This document shows, piece by piece, positions 22,200-34,335 of a stretch of DNA of 64,000 bases. The stretch is from contig JADLZK010011228.1 of assembly GCA_015847255.1 (NCBI GenBank), positions 186,001 through 250,000 on the forward strand, written 5' to 3'. The stretch comes from Hyparrhenia diplandra. Its lineage: Eukaryota > Streptophyta > Magnoliopsida > Poales > Poaceae. The translations under genes and the position numbers were made by a program. Under the pieces are notes generated by a model, which worked only from the letters and a program-made list of their open reading frames with translations, was not told the origin of the DNA and made no database searches. The number at the start of each line of letters is the position of its first letter. Position 1 is the stretch's first letter.

Positions 22200-23610
22200 G
22201 TGATATCGTTCGGTAGGCTACAAGTAGTACTGTCCATAGTCAAGAAAAGAACGCAAGAAGAGTTTTCCGTCCCCCGCGTCAGCTCCTCTAGGGGCGACTC
22301 GGGCGGAACCGCCTCCGCGCCCCCACCCCCACCTCCATCCGCCCCGCCGCTGCCTGAAGGGTCGCCGGGAGGCCCGTCGCGGCCCTCCGTGATGGCGGCG
22401 GCGAGGCCAACCAGCCCCCGGCGCCCACCTTCCTCTTCGTGGTTGAACGCCGACGAACTGGTGCTGTAGGCGACGGATCCTTGGCCCGAGCACGGATCCG
22501 CCCCCATGGCCCGGATCGGCACGTGGTGGGTGCTGCCCGCCCTTGCCGGTGGATGACCGGCGGGCGAGCTCGGGGCCCGATCCACGAGCCCTTTCGTTCG
22601 CCCGGGCGGACCGGCTCCCCATGGCTGCATACGCCACCAGCGGCGGCGGCTTGTGGCGGGCGCGCCAGGCTCGACGCTGGAGCCTACCCGCTGGTCGCCC
22701 GCCCGGTGCTCCCGACGGCGGTGCTCCTCCTTTCCATGCCGCCGGTGGGTGCCCTCGTGTGCGGTAGGCTGTAGGAGCACCCTGGGGATCCTCCGTGACC
22801 TTTTGGCTTCAGTACCACGGTCGGGTTGAGGTACGAGTTGTTCTGTCACCTTGGTCTTTGTCCGGTTGGTGCTGCACACGGGTGTTCGACATAATGTCAA
22901 GGACGAGCCCGTTCGCGGTGTGGCCGCCGTAGCCGCGCCTCCCCCGTCCGGGCGACTCCGCACGGCTCGCGACTTGTGGCGGCGCCGACGGCGTCGGTCG
23001 GCGCGCCCTCCGTCGTCCGCGGCGAAGTTCTCGTCTTCGGCGGCGATGTGGCGACGGCCCGGCTCACGGTCGGCGCCGCGTCATCGTCAAGGCGAGTCCG
23101 CGACTCCGCGACATGTGGCGGCGGCCGGCCGCTGTTGGTGCGCGCCCCGTGTCGCGTCGTGGCGAGTCCGCGGCTCGCGGCGATGTGCCGCCATCCGGCA
23201 AAGGGTGGCGACCCACGACGGCCTCGCCAGGCACAAAGAACAACTTCGGTGTGGCCTATACCTCAGGTTCTAGGCGAAAGCTTAGCCCGGATTACTACGG
23301 GCGGTGATGGAATCTCCTTCTTGAAGGCATTATTGAAGAACCTCCTGTGTCGCTCTTGCTTCGACCACTCCGCCCAACCCATAGAAGAAAAAAGACTCGG
23401 ACGAAAGCCTCGCCAAGCTTGTTTGATTGGTTGGCGATGGTGGCGCCGTCACGTCATCCACCTCTTCCCGGAGGCATCGTTGAAGAGTTCATGTGTCTCG
23501 GCGTTGTAATTTTCTTTCTGTCTTTTTGTGTGGTGTCTTGTATGGTTTTAGTCCGGTTTTTAGGATTAACCGGACGGGTTTCTTCCCATTTCCCACAAAA
23601 CGTGGACTTT
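22200..23610. other. GC-rich region upstream of TRL copy B, unclassified
   Basis: High-GC DNA from about 22270 to 23250 with long chance frames on both strands and no recognised domain. Near its end a perfect 8-bp inverted repeat, GTCCGGTT at 23551-23558 and AACCGGAC at 23568-23575, could form a hairpin. A T-run at 23609-23619 followed by gaaacagtaggtgggaagct looks like a minus-strand retroposon tail. Probably transposon-derived. Confidence 0.3.
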
Positions 23611-23779
23611 TTTTTTTTGAAACAGTAGGTGGGAAGCTCTCCCCCCTCCCCCGAATTAGCTTTAAAAAAAATAGTCAAGAAGAAAAACTTTGATTTGATG
23701 ACTTGGACAGTGTGGAATATTATATAAATAGATATAGACTTTTCATGAAAACTAATTTTGATTTGAAAGGATAAAGTAA

Positions 23780-24410
23780 TTTTTTTTTTTTTTTTTTTGC
23801 AATTTACACAAATAGAGATGTGGGCGCTCAACACAGTACATACACACGCACCCATGAACTCCATCCAAAAACTATACCGACATATTTCACCAAAGGCGGC
23901 GTCGTTATCGACGGGAATGTCACCTAGCACTGAGAGCACAATGTCGTTAAATCTTAAAGTAAATTCAGCAAAATACGAAAGCATCGGTGCTAAGTCGATG
24001 ACTTGAACCGGATAGACAAGTTTTAACAGAAAGAACCTAACAAACTCAGCCAGATTCAATTCACCATAGAAAACTATATTTTAACAGACTCTTCAATACA
24101 TTAGTTGACAAGCACGTGCGACCACTAGGGGCGGTAAAGGGTCCTTTAATTTTGCCTAGCAAATTTAAGGATCAGCCGGATTAGGATTAGACGGTAAAAC
24201 TATATAAATTTTAACTAAAGATGGAAATGGCCTGATTGTGAAAAGAAAAAAAATGGGTCGGATCCATTAACGGCCAGTGGTGGGGAAAATGTAGAAAAAC
24301 CAAGGTGTAGCATATAGTTGACAAAGCTTGATCACTAGCACAAAAATTTAGCTTGGTTTTTACATCAAGATGATATAGGATATATACATGGGATAGATGT
24401 GAGTTTTATT
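23780..24410 (-). mobile_element. non-LTR retroposon-like sequence, second copy
   Basis: Starts with a T-run of about 19 bases (a poly(A) tail on the minus strand) and resembles 5651-6065 over its length, with extra sequence around 24110-24330. A long open frame covers part of it on the minus strand, but it runs through the tail and encodes no recognised domain. Confidence 0.5.
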
Positions 24411-25470
24411 AAGCTAACAAAGTTGGTTTGGCATTTTTTTGAGTTTTCTATGATTTACCCGAATTTTGCAAAATCTTAGGTTTTTATAAAAACAAAGACT
24501 GCATTTGCATTAGGAATAGGTTCTTGCACCTTTTCTTTCTTTCTGGTATCTTTACATCTGGAACCCTGTATGCTTATATGTTCGCTTCCCCTTCTAATAT
24601 CGGCAATGTTAATGTAACCGTGAAGGAGACCGAGTTACGCGTGTTTACGTGAGAGGAGAGGGCAGAAGAAAGAAGTGGAAAAATATACAACAGATGTTTT
24701 TTCTCTCCCTCCCTTATCGGGTCCATCTCCCTCATGGTCTGGGGCCACAAGAAATTGCAAGAAGATCCACAATGCTGTTCAAGATCTGTGGGCTTCATTT
24801 GCTGCAAATAACTAGAAGAAGACATACCGGCCCATTATTCAGTAGCCAAAGCATCCGAATCCCAAACGAGCTTTGGGCCCAAACATACCCACATCGAGAG
24901 CCGCCGCCGCCGCCGTCCCTGCAGCAGCAGAAGAAGCAAGCAACCCGGCCGGCAGCCATGTCGGGAGGCTACTGTAGTCGGGGAACTGACGCGGCTGAGC
25001 AGCGGGAGCGAACTTGGCGCAGATCCTGCTTGCGGCCTCGTGCGATTGGACCACGGCGGGGCGCCCCGAGATCGGGATGGCTGCCATCGTCGTGGCCTGC
25101 TCCGACGGCGGCGCAGTGCCGCCGTGGCAGCTACTTCATCTGCGTTGGTGTCCTGGGTAATCACTGCATCCCTGTCCGCCCTCGTTTACTTACTTGTATT
25201 TGACGCGAACTCCACTGATTACCTCCATCTTTCCAGATTTCATTTGTGGCACTGCACACTGGAGTCTGGAGCAGTTTTTCCCTTTTCTGAATCATAGTCA
25301 AGACAGGCTCAAGAGCAGGTATGCTATTGCATATTTCCAATTGAAACCTAATCGAAATGGACTTCCAAATATATTTTCCTTTCTTTCATTCTTATTACTC
25401 TCTTTTTTTTCCTTTGTTTCATTGTAGCACATTTGTTTTTACCCAACATGGCACAGGGCACAGACATTTA
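24410..25470 (+). other. candidate 5' end of an unidentified gene, weak
   Basis: A GC-rich island around 24890-25160 holds two possible plus-strand starts (ATG at 24958 and 25078). A plausible intron follows (GT near 25158, AG near 25236) with the next exon carrying DFICGTAHWSLEQFF in the second frame. No domain is recognised and no downstream exons could be followed, so this may equally be promoter DNA or a captured fragment. The 500 bp before the island show nothing. Confidence 0.2.
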
Positions 25471-25482
25471 GCATCACTGTAC

Positions 25483-25509
25483 TTTTTTTTTTTTTTTTTT
25501 TTTTTTTTG
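25483..25509. repeat. poly(T) tract
   Basis: About 27 consecutive T residues. Could be the tail of a minus-strand retroposon, but no repeated body was recognised. The remaining sequence to 26480 is the AT-rich 3' flank of the NLR gene. Confidence 0.7.
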
Positions 25510-26480
25510 AGCTACGTCAAAACAATGATTATGCAAATAGCCTACACAGAACAGCATGTGCTTCACCATAATGCATGTTTTAGATCAGTTTTCTTGCTGT
25601 TGTTACATAGAAGCAAAATTTTGCAAATGGTGAAACTGTGACCTTAGAGATCATAGGTCAAGGCCAATGTTAGCCTTCTGTCAGTAAGTAAAGCTGTGCA
25701 GCTACAAGTGAATTAAAAAAAAAAAAAAAATTACCACAGCAATGTTAGAAAGCACATACATTGAGATTGAGATCAGGGTTTATCAGAAGAAACCGTTCTG
25801 CTAATACTTATTACACAACTAATTAGCGATAAATTTCAGCAGACCACAAAGAAATCAGGTTGGTGTATTACTACTGGCATGAAAGACAAGATTCGCTGTT
25901 GTCTGTCTACTTGCTGTAGTTTAGAGAAAGGAAACTTGTCCCAGGATGTCATGCCTGATGTTTTTCTGTACATTATAGCAAGAAACAGAGTAGAGACTGA
26001 ATGTTTTTCTGTTCGGTAGAGCAAGAAACAGAGTAGAGACTGACAGACCTTCCAAAGTGACAGGTCAGAGAACAGCTCAGCAACCTGTTTACTGTATAGT
26101 AGCTCACATACTTTGCAACACTTAACAATCAAACAAGTGCAATACACAGTAGATTCCGTGATGATTGCACACCAATTCAATTACACCGCAGAGACCCTAT
26201 ATTGCAGCTAAGACAGCTCACACAGTTGCACACACGGACAGGTGCATACATAAAGGAAATTCTGAATTCAGAAAGCACAGGGAATTAATGAAGATGACAC
26301 AATGACATGCATGCAGAGAAGGGAACAAACTGACACATGAATGAGAATTCAAACTGCGACGCATGGGGCTGACATGAGAAGGAGTAGTAGTCTTCCCTTC
26401 AGCAGCATCTCTTATTCCAAGATGAATCAATCCAGAAACACCAAAGCAAGCTTCCAGTCGTATAGAGTAACCGGGACTAC

Positions 26481-29259
26481 TCATGGAGCTGATGCAGCTT
26501 TATCTTCTTGGTGTTGGCGGTGTGGTTTGTGCTTCAGTGCTGGATCGTTACGATGCCATAGAAGCTGCTCTTTAATGGGATCCAGGTCACAGTCGCCGTT
26601 GAGCTCCAGTTTCTTTAGCTTCTTTAGGTGCTTCAGTCCCGACAGAGCATCCATTCTGGCAAAAGACCACACAATCCTCTGTAGCTTAGGAGCTGCTCCA
26701 GAGGCAAATCTTATTTTGGTGACATCTTTGACCTCGACAAGCAGATAGTTGAGTCTTTGGAATTCCTCACCCTGGAAGATGATCTCGCTTTCGGTGTATG
26801 AGTTATGCTGAAGCCTGAGGAACTGCAGAGCACCAAGTTTGCCAAGAACAGTTAGATCGTCTTCCTTCAAGTGAGTCTCACACAGTGTTATCTTGGTAAG
26901 TTTATGCTGCTCTTGAATCAAGTGACGAAGCCCACTGGTGATGCCACTGATGTTCAGCCTTTCAATGAACTGTGGAATGGAGTGCAAAGAATCTACCATT
27001 CCCACATCCTTGATTTCGCTACCACGCTGTGGGTCAATGCGAATTGACAAGGAACGAAGGCATCTATGCAATTTCTCAATCTGACAAAACAGATCATTCA
27101 GCTTGGCGTGTTTACCATGAAGAGCTACACCAAGTTTCATCAGTTTCAGCAGCTCAGCGATGCCGGCTAGCTCATTGCGGTTGGAAACTCTGACATGGGA
27201 CAATACCTCAATGTTATTCATTTTCTCAATGCAAAGGGGCATTTGCATTGCAGAGAATGGATCTTCAGACAGTGTAGAATCAATACTGTTTCCAGAGACC
27301 TTGTGACCAGCAAGAAAATGCTTCAGCTGGGGTATCACAATATGTTTCTTTGCAAGCACTCGTACCTTGGTTTGCCGGATGTCTAGAGTCTCCAGGCATT
27401 GGAGCTCCTTTATTTTCTTGGGTAATTCTTCAACATCAGTATTCCTGAGGCTTAAATACTTGAGCAACAATATCTTGCAGATGATCTTCAGGTGTTGCTT
27501 CTCCAGACCACGGCAGCCTTCTAGGTCCAACACTTTCAACAGTTGCCATTGAGGAGATTTGGCCAAACTCGGAAGATAAGCTGCAATGTCTTTGCTGTCA
27601 CTACCACCTGAATGAGATTTTCCCAACCCTACTCTGTTGTGAATGGATAGGTGGCGAGCCAAATATATTGGTAGGTTGGTGTCAACAATGTTTGCTTCTC
27701 TAGCAATCTTGGCAAAGACCATGTGGACTTCATCTTTTAATGTGAAGCTCTTAACGTTGCCCGCCGCACTGATTTCCACTGGAGAAATGAACCCTCGAAT
27801 GAATAGCACATCCAAATAGTGCCCAGCTTTCTCCTCTGCACTCTCTGTTTCTTCACTTGTAATAGCGATGAGGCCCTCGGCAATCCATCTTCTTGTCAAT
27901 GTTGTAGTCTTGATAACATGTCCTTGGGGAAAAATGGTGAGATGCAGCAAGCAACTCCTGTACTTGCTAGGAAGCTCATTGTAGCAGAGCATTACCATTG
28001 TTTGATCAATACTTTTGTGCATGCTCATACTCTTGGAAATGGCATTGCGACACATACCCAGCTCAGCTTCTGTCATGGTAGGCTTAACATACAGCAGATG
28101 CAGTAACAACTTTCTTGCAAAGGCACTGCTTGTTGCAATTGGGTACTCTAAAGTATGAAATGTGCGGTATGCATTCAGCTCATGTAATTTTGCTACATAG
28201 AAATCAGTTAGGCTTATGACATTGATGATTTTGTGAGGAGAAGACCATGGGGCCACATCATTGTAGTCTGTGGTCATTATTATAGCACTACCAGGGAGGC
28301 ACCCATCAGCAGCTTGTAACAGAGCATCTAGTAAGCGCTTCCAGACCATCCTATAAAGCCTGGCCAAATTAACTATTATCAGGAAGCGCTTACCTTTAAC
28401 GTGCCCCTGAATTTTACTGATCAATTGCTTCTCGTCTACCGTCTTCCCTTTGCCAGGTTGAAGTTCAACACCTCCTACTTGTTCCAGTATATCGGCAAGT
28501 ACCGTGTGCACATCTTTTCTTCTATCAGACCAGGCCTTGCAACCAAATATGGAGGCCACAGACCAATAGTGCTGGTACACTCCCTCAGCAACTTTATCCT
28601 CCAATCCTCTCCCTAAAATTTTGAAAACCCTCACTTGTGGCTGCTGCAAACCATCATCTGTTGTTGCTGGCTTCGTTGACAAGCACTTGATCAGAGTATC
28701 GATTCCACTTCTTATCACCTCCTTATCGTCCGCTGGAGGTTCAGCAGCACCGTCAAGTAGAACAGCGCGTCGCCGAAGATCTACTTCCCCTCCTGAAGGC
28801 TCGACTTCTACAGCATCCATGTCATCACCCGTGGTCGACGCCGGGATGACGACGCCGTACCTCTGCCGTCTGTCACCGACATCCCGTGCACGGACCTTGA
28901 GCTCCCTGGATCCGTGTCGCGATTCGGTGACGAACCGACATGGTCCGCAGAACCCACGGGAGCCGACGGATGAATCCCAGAAGGCCATTGCCACCAGGCC
29001 GACCACCGACGTAGTGGATGTGGAGCTCGACATTGCCCTCGCAGTCTCCAGTGAGGCCAACGACCCGCGCCATCCATGCCCGGACCTGGTGTTCGCGATG
29101 CTGGGCCTCAGTGAGGTGGAGCATCATGGCGTTCATGCTCTCCATCTCATCCCTGATGAACTCCACATCGCTGCGGACGCGGCCCAGCAGCTGCGCCTCG
29201 TTGACAAGTATGGTGGTGAGACGGCCAAGGAATGAGCCGAGGGCGCTCTGGGCGTCCAT
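26481..29259 (-). pseudogene. CC-NLR-like gene with one frameshift and degenerate NB motifs
   Basis: Single-exon NLR-type gene. The N-terminal part (29259-28906, 118 residues, starting MDAQSAL) is an Rx-type coiled-coil region. It continues as ELKVRARDV from 28904 in another frame, for 807 more residues to the stop at 26481. The break is one extra base in the C-run 28904-28906 (GGG in sense). Normal CC-NLRs have a GxGKTT P-loop; here the position reads ILGRGLEDKVAEGVY (about 28580-28625) with no GKT. The Walker B segment reads FLIIVNLA with no Asp pair. GSAIIMTTD keeps the RNBS-B pattern and VHM replaces the MHD motif. The LRR part (about 27540-26520) is well preserved. It may be a noncanonical helper or decoy-type NLR, a pseudogene, or an intact gene with a one-base error. 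It is paralogous to 49454-58993. Confidence 0.8.
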
Positions 29260-31112
29260 CTCCCTGCCTCAACGCCCTCTCTCTACTGTTGATCAGTTTG
29301 CCTATGCTTTAAGGTGGAGGCAAACGCTTGTGCAAGTAAAGATGGAGCTGCTGTTGGTGGAGGCACGTAAAGATGGACCAAGCAGATTGTCTCTGGGGTG
29401 GCAAAAGATGATGGGAGATAATGAATATACCTTGATGGATGTAAACGATTGTGCATCCGTCCCAAATACTGAACAGACGCCAAATGCCGTCCTACTCTAA
29501 CCTTAATTTTAAAATTAGGATTAGGAAACGGCAATGATTGATCTGGTGCTGCAGTTCCGTTATATTGGTGTCGTTTGCAAGATGTCCTCACTTGCTTCCG
29601 GATTACATTGCGTCCACATGGCCAAACACGGGTGCATGGCCTGTAATGGATAATAATGGATTCAGACATCCACCTATAATGGATGTCCTTTATATATTTG
29701 ACATGGCCAGCAAGCAATTTTTCTAAAAAATATAATGACCCGCACAATAAGCTTGTCATACCTTCCGACCCACATCTAAAAAATATAATACTGACAAAGC
29801 TGCCGTTTTTAAACGGTTTAAATATCATACTGACAAAGCTGCCGTTTTAAAACGGTTTAAATATGAATGTGGAACTAGGTCCAATTTCATTTGATTTGTT
29901 TATGGGTCTCGGGCGAAAAGAATTCCCCACCTAAATATAAATTACTGCTGAAAAATATACTTGACAACTTCAGTATGGCTTGTGTGACAACATTAATGAT
30001 TTTTAGTTTTAATAATATTTATGGCACTTTTCCTATACTACAGTCACTTGAAATTTTTCGTGGGTTTCAGGCGGTGTTCTACGATATTTAATACGACATT
30101 CGCATAGCATATATGTGACTGGTACATACAATTGAAGTAAAAAAATTGTGTCTTGTCCTCTATGTTTGTGCTTATATAGGTTGGCAGTGTCTATTGTCCT
30201 TCCATAGTAAAATATTGTCTATTTGTCATCTGTGATTGTGCTTATGTAGTTAAAAGTTTTCATTTGTTAGTTTGTGTTCTGTGCTGACGTCGCGTAGTAT
30301 ACAAGTGATGTTCTACAATGTTTTCTGTGATATTCGCATAATATATATGTGATGTTTTGTACCCGATGTCAGAAAAAAATTATATTTTAGGCGATTGAAA
30401 TATAGCAAATCCCTATTTATGGATTCTTGCACATCAATATCTATCTATTTTAGTGTTTCATTATGTGACTAGTTTGATAGGCAATCAAACCACATTGTTG
30501 GCATGCTTTTTTAAAAAGGGAATTAGCTCCACCCAATGATAATGAAAATAATTATGGAGATATTTCAAGAGAAAGAAGCGACATCACTGCATCAAATACA
30601 AATCGTATTTATTATTTTTTATAAGTCATTGAATTCATGTTTTAGTTGCAGCATTTCTCTCCTATTAATTTCAAGGATAAATTTTGATCCACTATCAGTT
30701 ACTTGCAGTGTCTTGGGGTTTCTTTGGTCATGAGGTGGCCATTGCACTCCACTACGGAGTACCTTGTTAGGTAAAGATTCATTCTTTAGTAGTGAACTTG
30801 TCTTATAAGTAGTTCAGATTTAACTGGACTAACTTGTCTTATACCTTGCACGTGTTAGTTTTATTACAGGTATTCGATGAGGCTATCTCTGAATTGCGGC
30901 AAGAGGATCAAGGTGCTCATGGTGGGTTCTGATGATATCTAAAATTCTAAATAAAAAGCATGATTGGCTGTATTCCACTTTTATTATGGGATGTTGCATG
31001 CTGTTTACAAGGTTGATCTTACTGTTATTATTCCTGGTTCCAGTTAAAACTCACAATTTTGATTTTTTTAGCACCACCACACATGTAGGCTCTGGCATTA
31101 AAAGTGGACAAG
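29260..31112. other. upstream region of the NLR gene and left flank of the CACTA nest
   Basis: AT-rich sequence with no confident gene. It holds a 39-bp tandem duplication with a palindrome (29782-29859). A short splice-bordered segment at about 30871-30925 (VFDEAISELRQ in one frame) might be an exon of a larger transposon interrupted by the CACTA nest. Confidence 0.35.
29782..29859. repeat. 39-bp tandem duplication with internal palindrome
   Basis: Two adjacent units share actgacaaagctgccgttttt/aaa and cggtttaaat. The second contains the perfect palindrome CCGTTTTAAAACGG; the first has one base changed. The pair lies about 530 bp upstream of the NLR start codon. Confidence 0.8.
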
Positions 31113-31609
31113 CACTACTACTGAATTCAACTTCCGTGGTGGTTTTTTTTGCTTTTCCGTGGCGGTTTTGAAACCGTCACGCAGCTAACTAGGGTCACGG
31201 TTAATCGAGCGATTCAATTAACCGTGGCGGTTGTCTTTACGTGCCCGCCATGATTAATGAATTAACCATGGCGGTTTTTATAATTTAACCGCCACGGTTA
31301 ATTAATTCAAGATTAATAAAAAATAAATCGTAAATATTATAAAATTATAAATTATGATGTACACCACATATTAAATAATAAAATCGAGAATATTTACACA
31401 AATCTTGAACATGCATCACATTTCGTCATTCAAGTCACATGTTTTCACGTTCAAGCACTTAGTTTAAAAGTTACAAGCTGGCCGGTGACCATCCTAAACT
31501 TAATCGATCGTTCGAGTTTGTCTAATCATTAAAAGGGCCACCCTACCTATAGTCTGTCATGTCTAACTTATTCCTCCAGTCCGTAGTTCCCATAACCCTT
31601 CGTCTCTAG

Positions 31610-33010
31610 CAAGGCGGCTCTTAGGGTCGAAGAAGTGGCCGCTAGGTTGCACAATGTCGTCGCTGACGGCCCTATAGATGTTGGCAACCAAATCCTTGAA
31701 CATAAGGTCCTTGTCGGCGTCTTTCAACCACCAATTTTACGTGGTTCTCTTCTTCACTCACGCCAGGGTACTACGGTACACGCCATTGCGCCTCATGGCC
31801 CGACAAGTATTAAACCACACGAGGGGATGTGCTACTTGCAGTCGCTTAGGCACCTTGCATGCACGATTTATGTACCAGAAAAATGGTTAGAATATTATGA
31901 GAGCATTCAATATGGACGAGGAAACGAGAGTAATTAATGCTACATACCGGGTAGTCTCGCGATCTTAATTTTGTCCTTATGGGTCCTTTTGCGTATCTTT
32001 TCCCTCCGATCGAGTGAATCGGGGTCGGCCAAGTAATTCTTGTAAGCCCTGTATGAAATCCAAGAGTGTCAACAACTATGTATGTCAAACTTAATATGTA
32101 TGTTGTGTGTGGTATGAAATAATATAGAAGTGTCGTGACTTACAGTTGCAGAGCCTCTTCAAAATGCCTATAGAGGCCTTTTGGCACATCTTCCATGGAG
32201 TCCATCCTAATGGCCATTCCATCCGGAGGGAAGATTACCCAAGTAACCCAATGGCCCGTGTAATTTGTTGTAAATACACCGCCCGGGCTACACCATTATA
32301 TTTGATTAGATATAGATTTCAAGTGTTCAAAAAAATATTGAATACTTAACCTAGCTAGTACCCCTTTGACTTACTTGAAATGGTGGGCCGCAACAAGACA
32401 CCCGTTCTTGTTGACCTTCTTCATGCACCTATAGATGTAGTTTGCCGTCTCTCTAACTTTTTGGTTGATTCTTTCTTGCCGCCATTTATGTTGTGCTTGC
32501 TTGTCCAACTTGGGCAGGTTGGGGTGCCGGACGCTCTCTATCCAATATCCAGTAATTTCCTTATTGCATATAAGCGGTGGAGATAGATACACAATTGGCT
32601 CATTCATCTCTCAGGCTATCCATGCTTGCATCCTGCAAGCACATGTCGTCATGTCATTATAGGAGGAGTGCTAGAATTAGTGGTATACGAGCGGGTAATG
32701 CATAAACAAACTCACGCCGCAAAGAGTGTGACAACGGAGAGGTCGATGTCCTTGCGCCGTAGCAACCGCCACATTTCGTCGACGCCTAATGGCATTGAAA
32801 AATCTTCGTCCAAGTGAAAGAGCTCTTTAGGGACCCTGAAATGAAACTCCGACACCCCTCGCTTAGTAGCATGCTCATATAATATGTGGAACCTCCGAGT
32901 GTCCCACTTCTCGTCCTCGAGTAGCTAGCCCTTGGCCACCATGAAGTTGTCAAGCTCAAAGACGTTTGGGCATTCCGGGCTGAACTTGTCCTCGCTTAGG
33001 TGATGCATAT
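31610..33010 (-). pseudogene. CACTA-encoded Ulp1-like (C48) protease remnant
   Basis: Minus-strand blocks read in order: SPECPNVFELDNFMV and RRKDIDLSVVTLFAA (about 33000-32710), CLVAAHHFK (about 32372), GHWVTWVIFPPDG followed by MDSMEDVPKG (about 32265-32175), a basic segment LADPDSLDRREKIRK (about 32035), NTCRAMRRNGVYR (about 31812-31770), and SGHFFDPKSRLARDE (about 31650). This agrees with the Ulp1-like cysteine-protease ORF found in many grass CACTA elements, with His in GHW, Asp in MDS and Cys in NTC as the expected catalytic triad. An in-frame stop after FMVAKG and missing splice continuity indicate decay. Introns separate the blocks. Confidence 0.6.
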
Positions 33011-34100
33011 CTCCTATATAGAAGGAGATGTACGTTAGCATCATCTAGCTACGTACGCATATGTAATATGTTTGCCTAAGTTTGGTTGATATTAGCATAC
33101 ATATACATACCTACTACTGCCGGTCCTCACAGCCCCCCGGGTTCTTCTTAGCCAATCGGAGGTTCTTTTCTTGCTCCGCTAGCTCCGCCATGTCCGCATC
33201 ATCTAAGAATTTGTTGGTCATAGCAAGAACTTCCTCATCTTCTTTTGATAGCTTCTTCTTCTTATTTGGGGAGGGGGACATTCGACATCATCATCCTTCT
33301 GACTGCTATGAGCCGGTGTTGACAATCCTATGCATGTGAATTGAACTTAATTATCCCCCAATGCAGAGTACAAATCAGCCATGTATTTTATTGCTATACC
33401 TGTCAAATTTTCTGAAACCTCCTCGAGCATTGGGCGCTTGAACGGCGTGGGAGGACGGCGAGCCCCCTTGTCACCACGAGGAGAAGGTGTTCTCTCGCCT
33501 GAGCCGTAACAGGGTGTCTTGCCGCCTTCTTCTTCTTCTGGTTGTTCCCGAGGTGGGTTCGGACGAGGACTTAGGCACCTCGGCCACCATCGTCGTTGTT
33601 ATCATCGTCGTCATCGTCGCCACCACCCGGGGAGACGGAGGGGGCTGCGGGCGCCGCCTCCGAGGTGTCGCGGCTTCATAAGGACAACGTCATCCTTGTT
33701 CCATAGGTAGTGTGTAGAGGGCCGAAGGTGCTTGATCAATGTTTCTCCTTCTTCACCTGGAATATCGATCTCCTCATCACCACAATTTGGGTCAGTGGAA
33801 CACACCTCCACCACGACATAGTCGGGTAGGACCGGCTCGTTGTTGTACATGATTCCTTCCATGCCCTTTGCTGGATACACCATGCCATCGCCACCTCCTT
33901 CTTCTTTCCCTTCCTCGCCAACGGGTATCCGAGAGAGAGCACCTTACGGGTTCGACGAGATCGCCGATCGGGTTCTTCTTGGCTTCAACGGTCGTGAGAC
34001 AAATCATGGTTGCGAAGCATGGTGTCCCGTAGATCTCGAAGTTTGGGGTCGTTGCTCGTGAATGCCTCTTCCAACAAGTCGTGAGACAAAACCGTGCTTG
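33010..34100 (-). other. 5' part of the outer CACTA interior
   Basis: Minus-strand reading continues with an acidic segment around 33611-33883 (containing LPDYVVVEVCSTDPNC), probably an upstream part of the same transposon protein. No known domain could be named. Confidence 0.35.
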
Positions 34101-34335
34101 AGAGAGAGGGAGAGAGAGAGAGCACCAACTAGATCTCAAAAAGAGAGGGAGAGAGAGAGGGGGGAGAGGGGGGGGAGAGAGAGGGGGGAGAGAGGGGGGG
34201 AGAGAGAGGGGGAGAGAGAGAGCACCAACTAGATCTCAAAAGAGAGGGAGAGAGAGGGGGGAGAGAGAGAGGGGAGAGAGAGAGAGCACCAACTAGCTAG
34301 ATCTCAAAAGAGAGGGGAGAGAGAGCACCAACTAG
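34100..34335. repeat. GA-rich microsatellite, left part
   Basis: Purine runs of (GA)n and (G)nA with a repeated caccaactagatctcaaaa spacer. The array continues at 40659-40705 on the far side of the inner CACTA element. Confidence 0.9.

Noticed and set aside
23551..23575. Hairpin GTCCGGTT/AACCGGAC as a transcription terminator
   Set aside because: Plant polymerase II genes do not use such terminators and no gene ends here.
28860..29060. Alternative N-terminus of the first NLR from an upstream ATG at 29060
   Set aside because: The residues before ELKVRARD in that frame do not resemble an NLR N-terminus, while the other frame gives a proper coiled-coil start at 29259.
31110..31112. Target duplication for the outer CACTA element
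   Set aside because: AAG on the left and ACT on the right do not match, so none is claimed.
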